Shown piece after piece: positions 18,182 to 28,162 of a stretch of 64,000 nucleotides of DNA. The stretch comes from an uncultured Burkholderiales bacterium (lineage in GTDB: Bacteria; Pseudomonadota; Gammaproteobacteria; Burkholderiales; Burkholderiaceae_C): contig CAISMH010000011.1 of the NCBI GenBank assembly GCA_903886485.1, forward strand, positions 62,001-126,000, read 5' to 3'. The stretch's first letter is position 1. Each line of letters starts with the position of its first letter. Made by a program: the position numbers and the translations under genes. Under the pieces are notes generated by a model, which saw only the letters and a list, made by a program, of their open reading frames with translations, ran no database searches and was not told where the DNA came from.

Positions 18182-19264
18182 ATGAAAGATCGCTCCACCG
18201 CCATGCACGCCCGTGCCCTGCCTACACAGCCCCACCCGATGCAACGCAAACATGCGTGGCTGCTGGTAGGAGGCGTGTTGCTGGTGCACCTGTGGTTGCT
18301 GGCGGGCGCCCCCTTGTGGCTCTCGCCCGATACAGGCCAACCTCTGCGCACGCACGCCTTGGTGACACGACAAATTGAAGTCACCACGCCGCGTGCACCA
18401 CAGGTGCCTAAGCCTGTGGCAGCTCAACCCACCCCCGCTGCGCCTGCACACCCCTCAGAAGCAAGCGAGGCGACTGGCGCAGCAAACAAGCCCCTGAAGT
18501 TTGATGAAATCGGGCAAGACCTCACGGCCCCCATTGGCCTGCCCGCTCGCAGCGCCGCTGGTGTGGACTTGCCACCTTACAAACGTGCTGGCAGCGAAGG
18601 CCTGACCGAGGTGACGGCTTACCAAGCGCCAGACTCCGCCTTGCTGAAATACCAAGTGCAGGGGCAAGCCAAGGGCTTCAATTACTGGGCTTGGGCTGAG
18701 TTGCTGTGGTTGCAAGACGGCAAAGATTACCAAGCACGCTTAGAGGTGAGCGCCTTTTTGCTGGGCTCGCGCGTGCAAGTCAGCAAGGGCGCCTTGGGCG
18801 CGGAGGGCCTGATGCCCACCCGTTTTGGTGACAAAACCCGCAGTGAGCTGGCGGCGCACTTTGAGCGCGACAAGGGCATCATCAGCTTCAGCGCCAATTC
18901 GCCAGATGCGCCGCTACTCAAAGGCGCACAAGACCGTTTGAGCGTGGTGCTGCAACTCAGCAGCTTGCTGGCGGCGGACCCCAGCCGTTTCCCAACGGGC
19001 ACCATGCTGTCGTTCCAAACCGTGTCGCAACGCGAGGCCGAGGTGTGGCAATTCTTGGTAGAAAAAGATGAAATGCTGCAGCTGCCTTGGGGTGAAATCA
19101 ACGCCATCAAACTCAACCGCAAGCCCCGCCGCGAATTTGACCAGCACATTGAGCTCTGGTTTGCACCCGATTTGGGCTATTTGCCCGTGCGTTTACGCAT
19201 CACCAACGCCAATGGCGACTTTGTGGATCAACGCTTGAGCAAAGCCGAAAAGCCCAACCCTTGA
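18182..19264 (+). CDS. DUF3108 protein with TonB-like N-terminus
   Basis: About 360 residues. One membrane helix (HAWLLVGGVLLVHLWLLAGAPLWL) near residues 22-45 is followed by a Pro/Ala-rich periplasmic spacer (PQVPKPVAAQPTPAAPA), then a globular beta-rich domain of the DUF3108 type (PYKRAGSEGLTEVTAYQAPD, then FWFAPDLGYLPVRLRIT-like ending). The layout resembles an envelope-spanning protein. The start is uncertain; ATGs at 18182, 18203 and 18239 are all in frame without a clear ribosome-binding site, though each keeps the helix. DUF3108 genes are commonly found near purine or formate genes in Burkholderiales; here purU lies two genes on. Function unknown. Confidence 0.78.
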   Translation: MKDRSTAMHARALPTQPHPMQRKHAWLLVGGVLLVHLWLLAGAPLWLSPDTGQPLRTHALVTRQIEVTTPRAPQVPKPVAAQPTPAAPAHPSEASEATGAANKPLKFDEIGQDLTAPIGLPARSAAGVDLPPYKRAGSEGLTEVTAYQAPDSALLKYQVQGQAKGFNYWAWAELLWLQDGKDYQARLEVSAFLLGSRVQVSKGALGAEGLMPTRFGDKTRSELAAHFERDKGIISFSANSPDAPLLKGAQDRLSVVLQLSSLLAADPSRFPTGTMLSFQTVSQREAEVWQFLVEKDEMLQLPWGEINAIKLNRKPRREFDQHIELWFAPDLGYLPVRLRITNANGDFVDQRLSKAEKPNP

Positions 19265-19323
19265 ATTTGGGCTTTTCAATCCGATATGCTTAGATGCAAT
19301 TCAGTTTCATCCGAAAGATCCCC

Positions 19324-19605
19324 ATGGACATGCTTTACAACTCTGACACGTACTCCGTGATGCACCTGCATGTGCAAGACGACGCGTTGGTGCCTGTCCG
19401 CCCCGATGTGCCGGCGCTGGCCCGCCACGGCTTTGAGATCGTGGACAAGCGCTCAGGCAAGGAGATTTACCTCGAGGGCTCATGGGCAGAGCAGTTCCAA
19501 GCCCATCTGCGGGCTTGGCAGGAAAACGCCCCCACCCAAGAAGAGGTGGAAGACACCTTGGCAGGCTATGCCGAGCTGGCCCAAAACCCTGTCGTGGTCC
19601 ACTGA
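19324..19605 (+). CDS. DUF3567 conserved protein
   Basis: A 93-residue soluble protein starting MDMLYNSDTYSVMHLHV, with RHGFEIVDKRSGKEIYLEGSWAEQF and the acidic end TQEEVEDTLAGYAELAQNP. This matches DUF3567, a short family found almost only in Burkholderiales. The ATG at 19324 is preferred to one ten codons upstream (19294). The gene has its own terminator at 19625-19647. Function is unknown. Confidence 0.85.
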   Translation: MDMLYNSDTYSVMHLHVQDDALVPVRPDVPALARHGFEIVDKRSGKEIYLEGSWAEQFQAHLRAWQENAPTQEEVEDTLAGYAELAQNPVVVH

Positions 19606-19624
19606 GCTGCACCTACAAGACACC

Positions 19625-19647
19625 AGGGCGCTCAGGCGCCCTTTTTT
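19625..19647 (+). terminator. Intrinsic terminator after the DUF3567 gene
   Basis: AGGGCGC (19625-19631), loop TCAG, GCGCCCT (19636-19642), then a T-run. It lies 29 bp before the purU start. Confidence 0.85.
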
Positions 19648-19675
19648 CTTTCCCGTCCTACCTACAATCGCGCCC

Positions 19676-20521
19676 ATGACTGCCTACATCCTTAATTTGT
19701 CTTGCCCCGACCGTCAGGGCATCGTGCATGCCGTGTCTGGCTTTTTGTTAGAGCGCCAAGGCAACATCGAAGAAGCTGCCCAATACAACGACCATGACAC
19801 CGGTCTGTTTTTTATGCGCGTGCAATTTGCGTGTGATGCCGTCAAACAAGACGACTTGCGTGCGCAACTCGCCACCTTCGCCGACACCTTTGGCATGAAG
19901 TGGACGCTGCACGACACCACGCAGCCCATGCGCACTGTCTTGATGGTGAGCAAAGAAGGTCATTGCTTGAACGACTTGTTGTTCCGCGTCAAAAGCGGCC
20001 TGCTGCCTTTGGACATTCGCGCCATCATCAGCAACCACCGCGAGTTCTACCAATTGGCGGCCAGCTACAACGTGCCGTTCCATCACATTCCTGTTACAGC
20101 GGCCACCAAGGCACACGCCGAGGCGAAAGCCTTTGAGGTGATTGAGGCCGAAGGCGCCGAGCTGGTGGTGTTGGCCCGTTACATGCAAATCTTGAGCGAC
20201 GACTTGTGCAAAAAATTGGCGGGTCGCGCCATCAACATTCACCACAGCTTCTTACCCAGCTTCAAGGGCGCCAAGCCCTACTACCAAGCGCATGACCGTG
20301 GCGTCAAACTCATTGGTGCCACCGCCCACTACGTGACCGCCGACTTGGACGAAGGCCCCATCATCGAGCAAGACGTGGCCCGCGTGGACCACAGCAAAAC
20401 CGTGGAAGACTTCACCGCCCAAGGCCGCGACACCGAAAGTCAAGTGCTGGCCCGCGCCGTGAAATGGCACAGCGAGCACCGTGTGCTGCTCAATGGCCAC
20501 AAGACGGTCATCTTCAAATAA
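19676..20521 (+). CDS. purU: Formyltetrahydrofolate deformylase
   Basis: Hydrolyses 10-formyl-THF to THF and formate, feeding formate to purine synthesis and balancing one-carbon units. It has 281 residues: an N-terminal ACT regulatory domain (about 1-80, ILNLSCPDRQGIVHAVSGFL) and a C-terminal formyltransferase-like domain from about 90 (RTVLMVSKEGHCLNDLLFR). Catalytic elements are INIHHSFLPSF (Asn/His) and YVTADLDEGPIIEQD (Asp). The ATG at 19676 gives the normal length; the frame is open for another 102 codons upstream, but that covers the terminator and the DUF3567 gene. The LysR gene starts 6 bp later. Confidence 0.96.
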   Translation: MTAYILNLSCPDRQGIVHAVSGFLLERQGNIEEAAQYNDHDTGLFFMRVQFACDAVKQDDLRAQLATFADTFGMKWTLHDTTQPMRTVLMVSKEGHCLNDLLFRVKSGLLPLDIRAIISNHREFYQLAASYNVPFHHIPVTAATKAHAEAKAFEVIEAEGAELVVLARYMQILSDDLCKKLAGRAINIHHSFLPSFKGAKPYYQAHDRGVKLIGATAHYVTADLDEGPIIEQDVARVDHSKTVEDFTAQGRDTESQVLARAVKWHSEHRVLLNGHKTVIFK

Positions 20522-20527
20522 GCGCGC

Positions 20528-21403
20528 ATGACCAGCCGCATCCCGCCCATCCAGTGCTTGCTCACATTTGAAGCACTGGCGCGGTTGCGCTCGGTCACCC
20601 AAGCCGCGGAAGAACAATGCGTGACCCCCAGCGCGGTGAGCCACCGCGTGAAGCAACTCGAACAATTGCTGGGCGTGAAGTTGTTTGGTCGTGCGGATTT
20701 TTCACTCACCACCGAAGGCAGCGAATACCTCGCCCATGTGCGCGAAGGTTTGGCCATTTTGGAACGCTTCCCCGGCAAAGACGGCAGCGCCACCCCGGGC
20801 AAACGCAAACTGCGCTTGGCCGTGACACCCACCTTTGCCCGCTCCATCTTGATGCCGCGTTTGCGTCAGTTTGCCGATGCCTACCCCGAGATTGACATCA
20901 CACTGCAAGTGAGTATTCCACTGCTGGATGTGGTGGCCGAAGACGCCGACTTGACCATTCGCTTTGGTACAGGCCGCTACGCCGACGTGGAACACATCTG
21001 CCTGATGAAAGACGACGTGACGCCCTTGGCCTCACCCGCCTACATCCGCGAACACGGCCCGTTTGACTCCCCTGAAGACTTGGCTGACGCCACCCTGCTG
21101 CGCAGCCCCTTGGAGCCTTGGCGCACGTGGTTTGCCGCGCACGACCAAGACTGGCCCGAGCCGATGGACGGCAGCAGCTTCAACGACATTGGCCTCATGT
21201 GCGACGCCGCAGCCCAAGGCTTGGGCGTGGGCTTGGTTCGCTTGAAGCTGGGCGCACCGTGGCTAGAGAACGGCACACTGGTGCGCATCTTCCCGCGCCA
21301 AGTGCCCAGCCCGCACGGGCATTACTTGTGTTGGCGCACGGGCGCGATGGACCGCTGGGAGTGTTCGGCGTTTGCGGATTGGCTCAAAAGGTCCGTTCCC
21401 TAA
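20528..21403 (+). CDS. LysR-family regulator, GcvA-like
   Basis: 291 residues. The N-terminal helix-turn-helix (RIPPIQCLLTFEALARLRSVTQAAEEQCVTPSAVSHRVKQLE, split around residues 4-45) has the GcvA/AmpR style opening. A periplasmic-binding-like effector domain follows (KLRLAVTPTFARSILMPRL, then DLTIRFGTGRYADVEHICLM). GcvA controls glycine cleavage, so with purU before it a one-carbon role is attractive but unproven. It may be co-transcribed with purU (6-bp gap) or regulate the oxidase gene downstream. Confidence 0.85.
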   Translation: MTSRIPPIQCLLTFEALARLRSVTQAAEEQCVTPSAVSHRVKQLEQLLGVKLFGRADFSLTTEGSEYLAHVREGLAILERFPGKDGSATPGKRKLRLAVTPTFARSILMPRLRQFADAYPEIDITLQVSIPLLDVVAEDADLTIRFGTGRYADVEHICLMKDDVTPLASPAYIREHGPFDSPEDLADATLLRSPLEPWRTWFAAHDQDWPEPMDGSSFNDIGLMCDAAAQGLGVGLVRLKLGAPWLENGTLVRIFPRQVPSPHGHYLCWRTGAMDRWECSAFADWLKRSVP

Positions 21404-21471
21404 ATTCACTTCACACGCTGGTGTAACTTTCTTCACACGTCCAGCTTGCGTTTTGCTTTAAAGTGAGGCGC

Positions 21472-22974
21472 ATGAACGCACCCCTCACCCCCGACCAGCA
21501 AACCACCCTTGCCCGCGCCGAGCGCCAAGCCCAAGTGGTACAAGCCCTGCTGCAAGTGCTCCCTCCACACGCACTGCTCTACACCACGGAGGACACCGTG
21601 CCTTACGAGTGCGACGGCCTCACCGCCTACCGCGCTCGCCCCCTGTGCGTGGCCTTGCCTGAAACGGTGAACCAAGTGCAAGCTGTGCTCAAGACCTGTT
21701 ACGCGCTGGACGTGCCCGTGGTGGCACGCGGCGCAGGCACCGGCTTGTCGGGAGGCGCCATGCCGCACACCGAAGGTGTGACCCTGTCATTGGCCAAGTT
21801 CAACCAAATCCTCCACATCGACCCAACCGCCCGAACTGCGGTGGTGCAGTGCGGCGTGCGCAATCTGGCCATCAGCGAAGCGGTGTCGCAGTTCGGCCTT
21901 TACTATGCGCCCGACCCCTCCAGCCAAATTGCTTGCACCATCGGTGGCAACGTGGCCGAGAACTCGGGCGGTGTGCATTGCTTGAAATACGGCCTCACCG
22001 TGCACAACGTGCTCAAGGTCAAAGGCTTCACCATCGAGGGTGAACCCATTGAGTTTGGCAGCGAGGCACTGGACACACCAGGCCTCGATCTGTTGCCCGT
22101 GGTGGTGGGCAGCGAAGGCATGTTGGCGGTGACCACCGAGGTGACCGTCAAGCTCGTGCCCAAGCCCCAATTGGCGCGCTGCATCATGGCTAGCTTTGAC
22201 GATGTGCGTAAAGCAGGCGACGCCGTGGCGGCAGTGATTGCCGCAGGCATCATCCCCGCTGGTTTAGAAATGATGGACGGCCCCATGACCGCCGCCGTGG
22301 AAGACTTTGTCCACGCCGACTACGACCTGAGCGCCGCTGCGATTTTGCTGTGCGAGAGCGACGGCACACCCGAAGAAGTGGAAGAAGAAATTGGCCGCAT
22401 GAGCGCGGTGCTGCGCGGCTGCGGCGCCACCGCCATCACCGTGAGCCGTGACGAAGCACAACGCATGAAGTTTTGGAGCGGGCGCAAAAACGCGTTCCCC
22501 GCCTCGGGTCGCATCAGCCCCGACTACATGTGCATGGACAGCACCATCCCGCGCAAACGTTTGGCCGACATCTTGCAAGCCATTCAAGAGATGGAAAAGA
22601 AATACCAACTGCGCTGCTTGAACGTGTTCCATGCGGGCGATGGCAACTTGCACCCCTTGATTTTGTTTGATGCCAATGACCCTGACCAAATGCACCGCTG
22701 CGAGCAGTTTGGCGCCGACATTTTGGAAACCAGCGTGGCCATGGGCGGCACGGTGACGGGCGAGCACGGCGTGGGCATCGAGAAAGTGAACAGCATGTGC
22801 GTGCAGTTCAGCGCCGAAGAAAACGAGCAGATGTTTGGCGTCAAGCGCGCTTTTGACAGCAAGGGTTTACTCAACCCCGGCAAGGTCATCCCCACCCTGC
22901 ACCGCTGTGCCGAGTACGGCAAGATGTTGGTGCGCGCTGGGCAAATCAAGCATCCGGATTTGCCGCGGTTTTAA
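21472..22974 (+). CDS. FAD-linked oxidase, GlcD-like (glycolate or D-lactate)
   Basis: 500 residues of the VAO/PCMH flavoprotein family. The FAD-binding domain covers about 50-230, with PVVARGAGTGLSGGAMP (pyrophosphate loop) and CTIGGNVAENSGGVHCLKYG. The C-terminal FAD-oxidase domain contains CLNVFHAGDGNLHPLILFD and GTVTGEHGVGIEKV, the latter holding the conserved His of 2-hydroxyacid dehydrogenases. It resembles GlcD of glycolate oxidase, but no glcE or glcF follows, so it may work alone as a D-lactate or D-2-hydroxyglutarate-type dehydrogenase. The ATG at 21472 follows AGTGAGG. Its 3' end overlaps the convergent GNAT gene by 29 bp. Confidence 0.88.
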   Translation: MNAPLTPDQQTTLARAERQAQVVQALLQVLPPHALLYTTEDTVPYECDGLTAYRARPLCVALPETVNQVQAVLKTCYALDVPVVARGAGTGLSGGAMPHTEGVTLSLAKFNQILHIDPTARTAVVQCGVRNLAISEAVSQFGLYYAPDPSSQIACTIGGNVAENSGGVHCLKYGLTVHNVLKVKGFTIEGEPIEFGSEALDTPGLDLLPVVVGSEGMLAVTTEVTVKLVPKPQLARCIMASFDDVRKAGDAVAAVIAAGIIPAGLEMMDGPMTAAVEDFVHADYDLSAAAILLCESDGTPEEVEEEIGRMSAVLRGCGATAITVSRDEAQRMKFWSGRKNAFPASGRISPDYMCMDSTIPRKRLADILQAIQEMEKKYQLRCLNVFHAGDGNLHPLILFDANDPDQMHRCEQFGADILETSVAMGGTVTGEHGVGIEKVNSMCVQFSAEENEQMFGVKRAFDSKGLLNPGKVIPTLHRCAEYGKMLVRAGQIKHPDLPRF

Positions 22975-23563
22975 ATTTCTCCAGCTTGGCCTGCAAGTTA
23001 TTTTTAACAGCAGGCCATTCACTGGCGATGATGGAATAAACCACCGTATCGCGAATCGAGCCGTCTTTCAAAATTTGATGACTTCTCAAAATGCCGTCTT
23101 GCTTGGCGCCTAGTCGCTCAATCGCGCGACGCGAGGCTTCGTTGAAAAAGTGCGTGCGGAACTCCACCGCATTGGCCTTTTTCACCTCAAACCAATATTG
23201 CATCAGCAAGTATTTAGCTTCTGTGTTGATCGCTGTGCCTTGCACAGATTTGGCATACCAAGTGTAGCCAATCAATCCGCGTTTGTGGGCTGGCTCTACG
23301 TTGTAAAAACGTGTCGTCCCAACGACCTGATGCGTCTTTTGATCTCTCACCACAAAAGCCATATTGCCGTTGACCGACGTCTTGATCGCCTCATCCACAT
23401 AAGCGGCCATTTCGTCGGGCGAAGGGACGCTGGCATACCAGAGCCGCCAAAGCTCACCATCGCGCACGGCTTGTTTCAGGTCTTTGACATGTGTATGCCG
23501 CAAAGGCTCAAGCGCCACGAAGTGGCCGCCTAAAGAAAAATCATGGTCGAGATGAACGGTCAT
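22946..23563 (-). CDS. GNAT-family N-acetyltransferase
   Basis: 205 residues. The acetyltransferase fold runs from LEPLRHTHVKDLKQAVRDGELW to RTHFFNEASRRAIERLGAKQDGILRSH, the latter being the usual GNAT C-terminal motif. AFVVRDQKTHQVVGTTRF and YTWYAKSVQGTAINTEAKYLLMQYWFE fit the RimJ/RimL-like subgroup, which acetylates protein or small-molecule amines. Substrate unknown. The C-terminal ten residues lie on the strand opposite the glcD-like gene. A ribosome-binding site (GGGAG) sits upstream of the ATG at 23563. Confidence 0.87.
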   Translation of the reverse strand: MTVHLDHDFSLGGHFVALEPLRHTHVKDLKQAVRDGELWRLWYASVPSPDEMAAYVDEAIKTSVNGNMAFVVRDQKTHQVVGTTRFYNVEPAHKRGLIGYTWYAKSVQGTAINTEAKYLLMQYWFEVKKANAVEFRTHFFNEASRRAIERLGAKQDGILRSHQILKDGSIRDTVVYSIIASEWPAVKNNLQAKLEKFKTAANPDA

Positions 23564-23588
23564 GCGTGACTCCCAAAATCAGATGTCC

Positions 23589-24305
23589 TCAAGCGGTGTA
23601 AGTCCGCCCGCCAAAAATCGCCGTGCCCACCCGCACCATCGTGCTGCCGGCTTGGATAGCGGCTTCTAGATCGTTGGTCATGCCCATCGACAGGGTGTCG
23701 AACTGCGGCAAGTTCAAAGCGGTTTTCACCTCGTCAAACAGCGCCCGCGCTTTGGCATGGACCGCCACTTGGGCCTCAAAGCCAACCACGGGATCGGGAA
23801 TGGTCATCAGGCCACGCAGCTTGAGTCTGGTCAGCTTGGCTACCTCGCGTGCCAGCGCCAACACGTCGGCAGGCGCAATGCCCGATTTGGTTTGGCCGCC
23901 GTCAATGTTGACTTGCAAGCACACGTTGAGTGGCGCTGAGTGCGCCGGACGTTGGTCGTTCAAGCGCTGGGCGATTTTGAGGCGATCGACGGTGTGCGCC
24001 CAATCGAAATATTCGGCCACGAGTTTGGTTTTGTTGCTTTGAATCGGCCCAATGCAGTGCCACACCAAGGCTTGAGCGCCGCCTTGCAAAGCGGTGATTT
24101 TGTCTACGCCTTCTTGAATGTAGTTCTCTCCAAAATCGCGTTGCCCGCAGGCAGCGACTTGGCGCACATCGTCGGCGCTGAAGGTTTTGGAAACGGCCAG
24201 CAGCTGCACATCATCAACACGACGGCCACTGGCCGCACAAGCGGATGCCATACGCGTTTGCACGGCGCGGAGCTGGTCCTTCAAAGCATCAGGGGAGGTA
24301 TTCAT
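23589..24305 (-). CDS. yggS: PLP-binding homeostasis protein (YggS/PLPBP)
   Basis: 238 residues. The PLP lysine lies in VQLLAVSKTF (about residue 37), followed by FGENYIQEGVDKI and WHCIGPIQSNKTKLV, and ending SMGMTNDLEAAIQAGSTMVRVGTAIFG. This is the family signature of the proteins that carry pyridoxal phosphate and keep its pool balanced; they have no known catalysis. The ATG at 24305 is certain enough; the same frame stays open far upstream, opposite pilT, but that is not part of the protein. It is divergent from pilT with a 30-bp spacer, an order seen in many Gammaproteobacteria and Betaproteobacteria. Confidence 0.95.
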   Translation of the reverse strand: MNTSPDALKDQLRAVQTRMASACAASGRRVDDVQLLAVSKTFSADDVRQVAACGQRDFGENYIQEGVDKITALQGGAQALVWHCIGPIQSNKTKLVAEYFDWAHTVDRLKIAQRLNDQRPAHSAPLNVCLQVNIDGGQTKSGIAPADVLALAREVAKLTRLKLRGLMTIPDPVVGFEAQVAVHAKARALFDEVKTALNLPQFDTLSMGMTNDLEAAIQAGSTMVRVGTAIFGGRTYTA

Positions 24306-24335
24306 CTTGGGGTTAACTTTAACAAGGCGACGCGC

Positions 24336-25355
24336 ATGTCTCGCACCGCAATGACTTTGCATGAACTTCTCAGGGGGGCGATCACGCAACAAGCCTCTGA
24401 TGTGCATCTGTCGGCAGGGCTCGCGCCTCGGGTTCGCGTGCATGGGGCATTGACACCGCTTACCCTCTCCTCGACACCCGCAGTGCTCACCGATGGGATG
24501 CTGCGTGAGATGTTGGGCGAGTTGATGGATGAGGTGCAACTTGCGCAACTCACGCGGGGCCATGAGGTTGATTTTGCGTTCACGGTGCCGACGCTCGGGC
24601 GTTTCAGGGCCAATGTGTTCGTGCAACAACACGGCTGTAGCGCGGTGATGCGTCACATCCCCAGCGATGCGCCCACACTGGCTGCCTTGCGGGCCCCCAA
24701 GGCACTGGCGGAGTTGCTCCGGCGTATCGGCATTTTGCTGGTGACGGGGCCGACCGGCTCTGGCAAGTCCACCACCTTGGCTTCGATGGTGCAGCATCTG
24801 AACACACAGACACGGCAGCACATCGTGACGCTCGAAGACCCGATTGAGTTTGTGCACGTCAGCCAGCAATGCCTGATTACCCAACGCGAAATCGGCACGC
24901 ACAGCCCTAGCTTTACGCATGCCTTGCGCGCGGCTTTGCGCGAAGACCCCGATGTGATCTTGGTGGGTGAGTTGCGAGATGCAGAGACCATTCGGTTGGC
25001 ACTCACAGCAGCCGAAACTGGCCACTTGGTGTTGGCCAGCTTACACACACGCAATGCGGCTGCGGCGGTGGAGCGCATCGTGGATGTGTTTGGCGCACAT
25101 GAAAAGGCTTTGGTACGCACACAACTCAGTGATGCGCTGGTGGGGGTGGTGTCACAAATGCTCTTGCCCACCCCAACGGGCAAGGATCGCGTGGCGGTAT
25201 TTGAAACACTGGTCGCTACACCGGCAATCCGTCATCTGATCCGAGAGAGCAAAACCGCACAAATACAAAACGTGCTGCAAACAGGCGCTGCACTGGGCAT
25301 GCAAACCATGGAACAAGCCCGCCAAGATGCACGCCACCAAGGTTGGATTGCTTGA
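24336..25355 (+). CDS. pilT: Type IV pilus retraction ATPase PilT
   Basis: 339 residues from ATG 24336 (or 334 from ATG 24351). It is a hexameric cytosolic ATPase that depolymerises pili for twitching. The N-domain has ASDVHLSAGLAPRVRVHG; Walker A is TGPTGSGKSTTLASM; the Asp box region reads VTLEDPIEFVH; Walker B is DPDVILVGELRD; and the His box is TGHLVLASLHT. The C-terminal AIRHLIRESK corresponds to the AIRNLIRE motif required for retraction, which argues for PilT over PilU. pilU, usually next, is absent here. No other pilus gene is in the window. Confidence 0.93.
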   Translation: MSRTAMTLHELLRGAITQQASDVHLSAGLAPRVRVHGALTPLTLSSTPAVLTDGMLREMLGELMDEVQLAQLTRGHEVDFAFTVPTLGRFRANVFVQQHGCSAVMRHIPSDAPTLAALRAPKALAELLRRIGILLVTGPTGSGKSTTLASMVQHLNTQTRQHIVTLEDPIEFVHVSQQCLITQREIGTHSPSFTHALRAALREDPDVILVGELRDAETIRLALTAAETGHLVLASLHTRNAAAAVERIVDVFGAHEKALVRTQLSDALVGVVSQMLLPTPTGKDRVAVFETLVATPAIRHLIRESKTAQIQNVLQTGAALGMQTMEQARQDARHQGWIA

Positions 25356-25440
25356 GGCCAAGCATGGTTGCCCGCGTGACACATGTGCATTCACATAGCC
25401 CCTATGATTCAGGGCAACGCAACCCTCTACAGAAACAACC

Positions 25441-26355
25441 ATGTCTAGCATCAATCCAAAAACCTACGAACCGACGACCTCTGCTCATGTGGCCTTTATC
25501 GGTATGGGCGTCATGGGCTATCCCATGGCAGGCCATTTGGCCAGCGCAGGCCATGCAGTGACCGTGTACAACCGCTCATTGGCCAAAGCCGAGGCTTGGG
25601 TCCATGAATTTGCCTCAAGCAAAGCGCCTCGAAGCGCGCCGACCCCCCGCGAAGCAGCCAAAGGGGCCAGCATTGTGTTTTGTTGCGTGGGCAATGATGA
25701 CGATTTGCGCTCGGTCATCTTTGGTGCGGATGGTGCATTGGCGGGTATGGAGCCAGGCAGCGTGCTGGTCGATCACACCACGGCTTCGGCCGATGTGGCA
25801 CGCGAGATCTACACCGCCGCCAAGAACCTCGGTATCCACTTCATAGATGCGCCCGTATCCGGCGGACAAGGTGGTGCACAAAACGGCTTGTTGACGGTGA
25901 TGTGCGGCGGCGATGCGCCTGTGTTTGAGCGCGTCAAGCCTGTGGCGATGGCGTTCTCCCGCGCCTTCACCCTGATGGGCGAGCCTGGTGCAGGCCAGTT
26001 GACCAAGATGGTGAACCAGATTTGTATTGCGGGATTGGTGCAAGGCTTGAGCGAGGCCATCGCTTTTGGTCAAAAAGCAGGTCTTGATATGAACTTGGTT
26101 CTGGATGTGATTGGCAAAGGGGCGGCGCAAAGTTGGCAGCTCGACAACCGTGGCAAAACCATGGTGTCAGATCAGTTCAATTTCGGTTTCGCCGTGGACT
26201 GGATGCGCAAAGATTTAGGACTGGTGTTTGACGAAGCCAAGCGCAACGGTGCCGTGCTACCCGTGACGCACATGGTGGACGAGTTCTATGGTGAAGTGCA
26301 ACAGATGGGCGGTCATCGCTGGGACACGTCCAGTTTGATCAAGCGTTTGCGATAA
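25441..26355 (+). CDS. NAD(P)-dependent 3-hydroxyisobutyrate dehydrogenase-family protein
   Basis: 304 residues. A Rossmann domain starts with VAFIGMGVMGYPMAGHLASAG, followed by the substrate signature DAPVSGGQGGAQNGLLTVMCGG and the catalytic Lys in GQLTKMVNQICIAG. The C-terminal helical domain ends DTSSLIKRL. The family covers 3-hydroxyisobutyrate, tartronate-semialdehyde and glyoxylate-type reductases, and the exact substrate is not readable. It is a single gene with its own terminator. Confidence 0.9.
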   Translation: MSSINPKTYEPTTSAHVAFIGMGVMGYPMAGHLASAGHAVTVYNRSLAKAEAWVHEFASSKAPRSAPTPREAAKGASIVFCCVGNDDDLRSVIFGADGALAGMEPGSVLVDHTTASADVAREIYTAAKNLGIHFIDAPVSGGQGGAQNGLLTVMCGGDAPVFERVKPVAMAFSRAFTLMGEPGAGQLTKMVNQICIAGLVQGLSEAIAFGQKAGLDMNLVLDVIGKGAAQSWQLDNRGKTMVSDQFNFGFAVDWMRKDLGLVFDEAKRNGAVLPVTHMVDEFYGEVQQMGGHRWDTSSLIKRLR

Positions 26356-26373
26356 CTTGCCAGCACACAAAAT

Positions 26374-26410
26374 AACGCCCCGCGAGTTCGCCAGAACTGC
26401 GGGGCGTTTT
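26374..26410 (+). terminator. Intrinsic terminator between the dehydrogenase and dolP-like genes
   Basis: AACGCCCCGC with GAGTTC, loop GCCA, then GAACT with GCGGGGCGTTTT. The long stem serves the plus-strand gene and has an A/T edge that could also serve the minus-strand BON gene. Confidence 0.85.
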
Positions 26411-26431
26411 GGATGGGTCTGTCGCAGGGAC

Positions 26432-28150
<1,719 letters not shown>

Positions 28151-28162
28151 AGCCCCTCCGTC

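Noticed and set aside
19370..19675. 102-codon upstream extension of purU
   Set aside because: Covers the DUF3567 gene and its terminator in another frame; PurU has its normal N-terminal ACT domain starting at 19676.
24306..25025. Upstream extension of yggS in the same frame
   Set aside because: Runs antisense through pilT; the normal YggS start is at 24305 and the added sequence has no similarity to anything.
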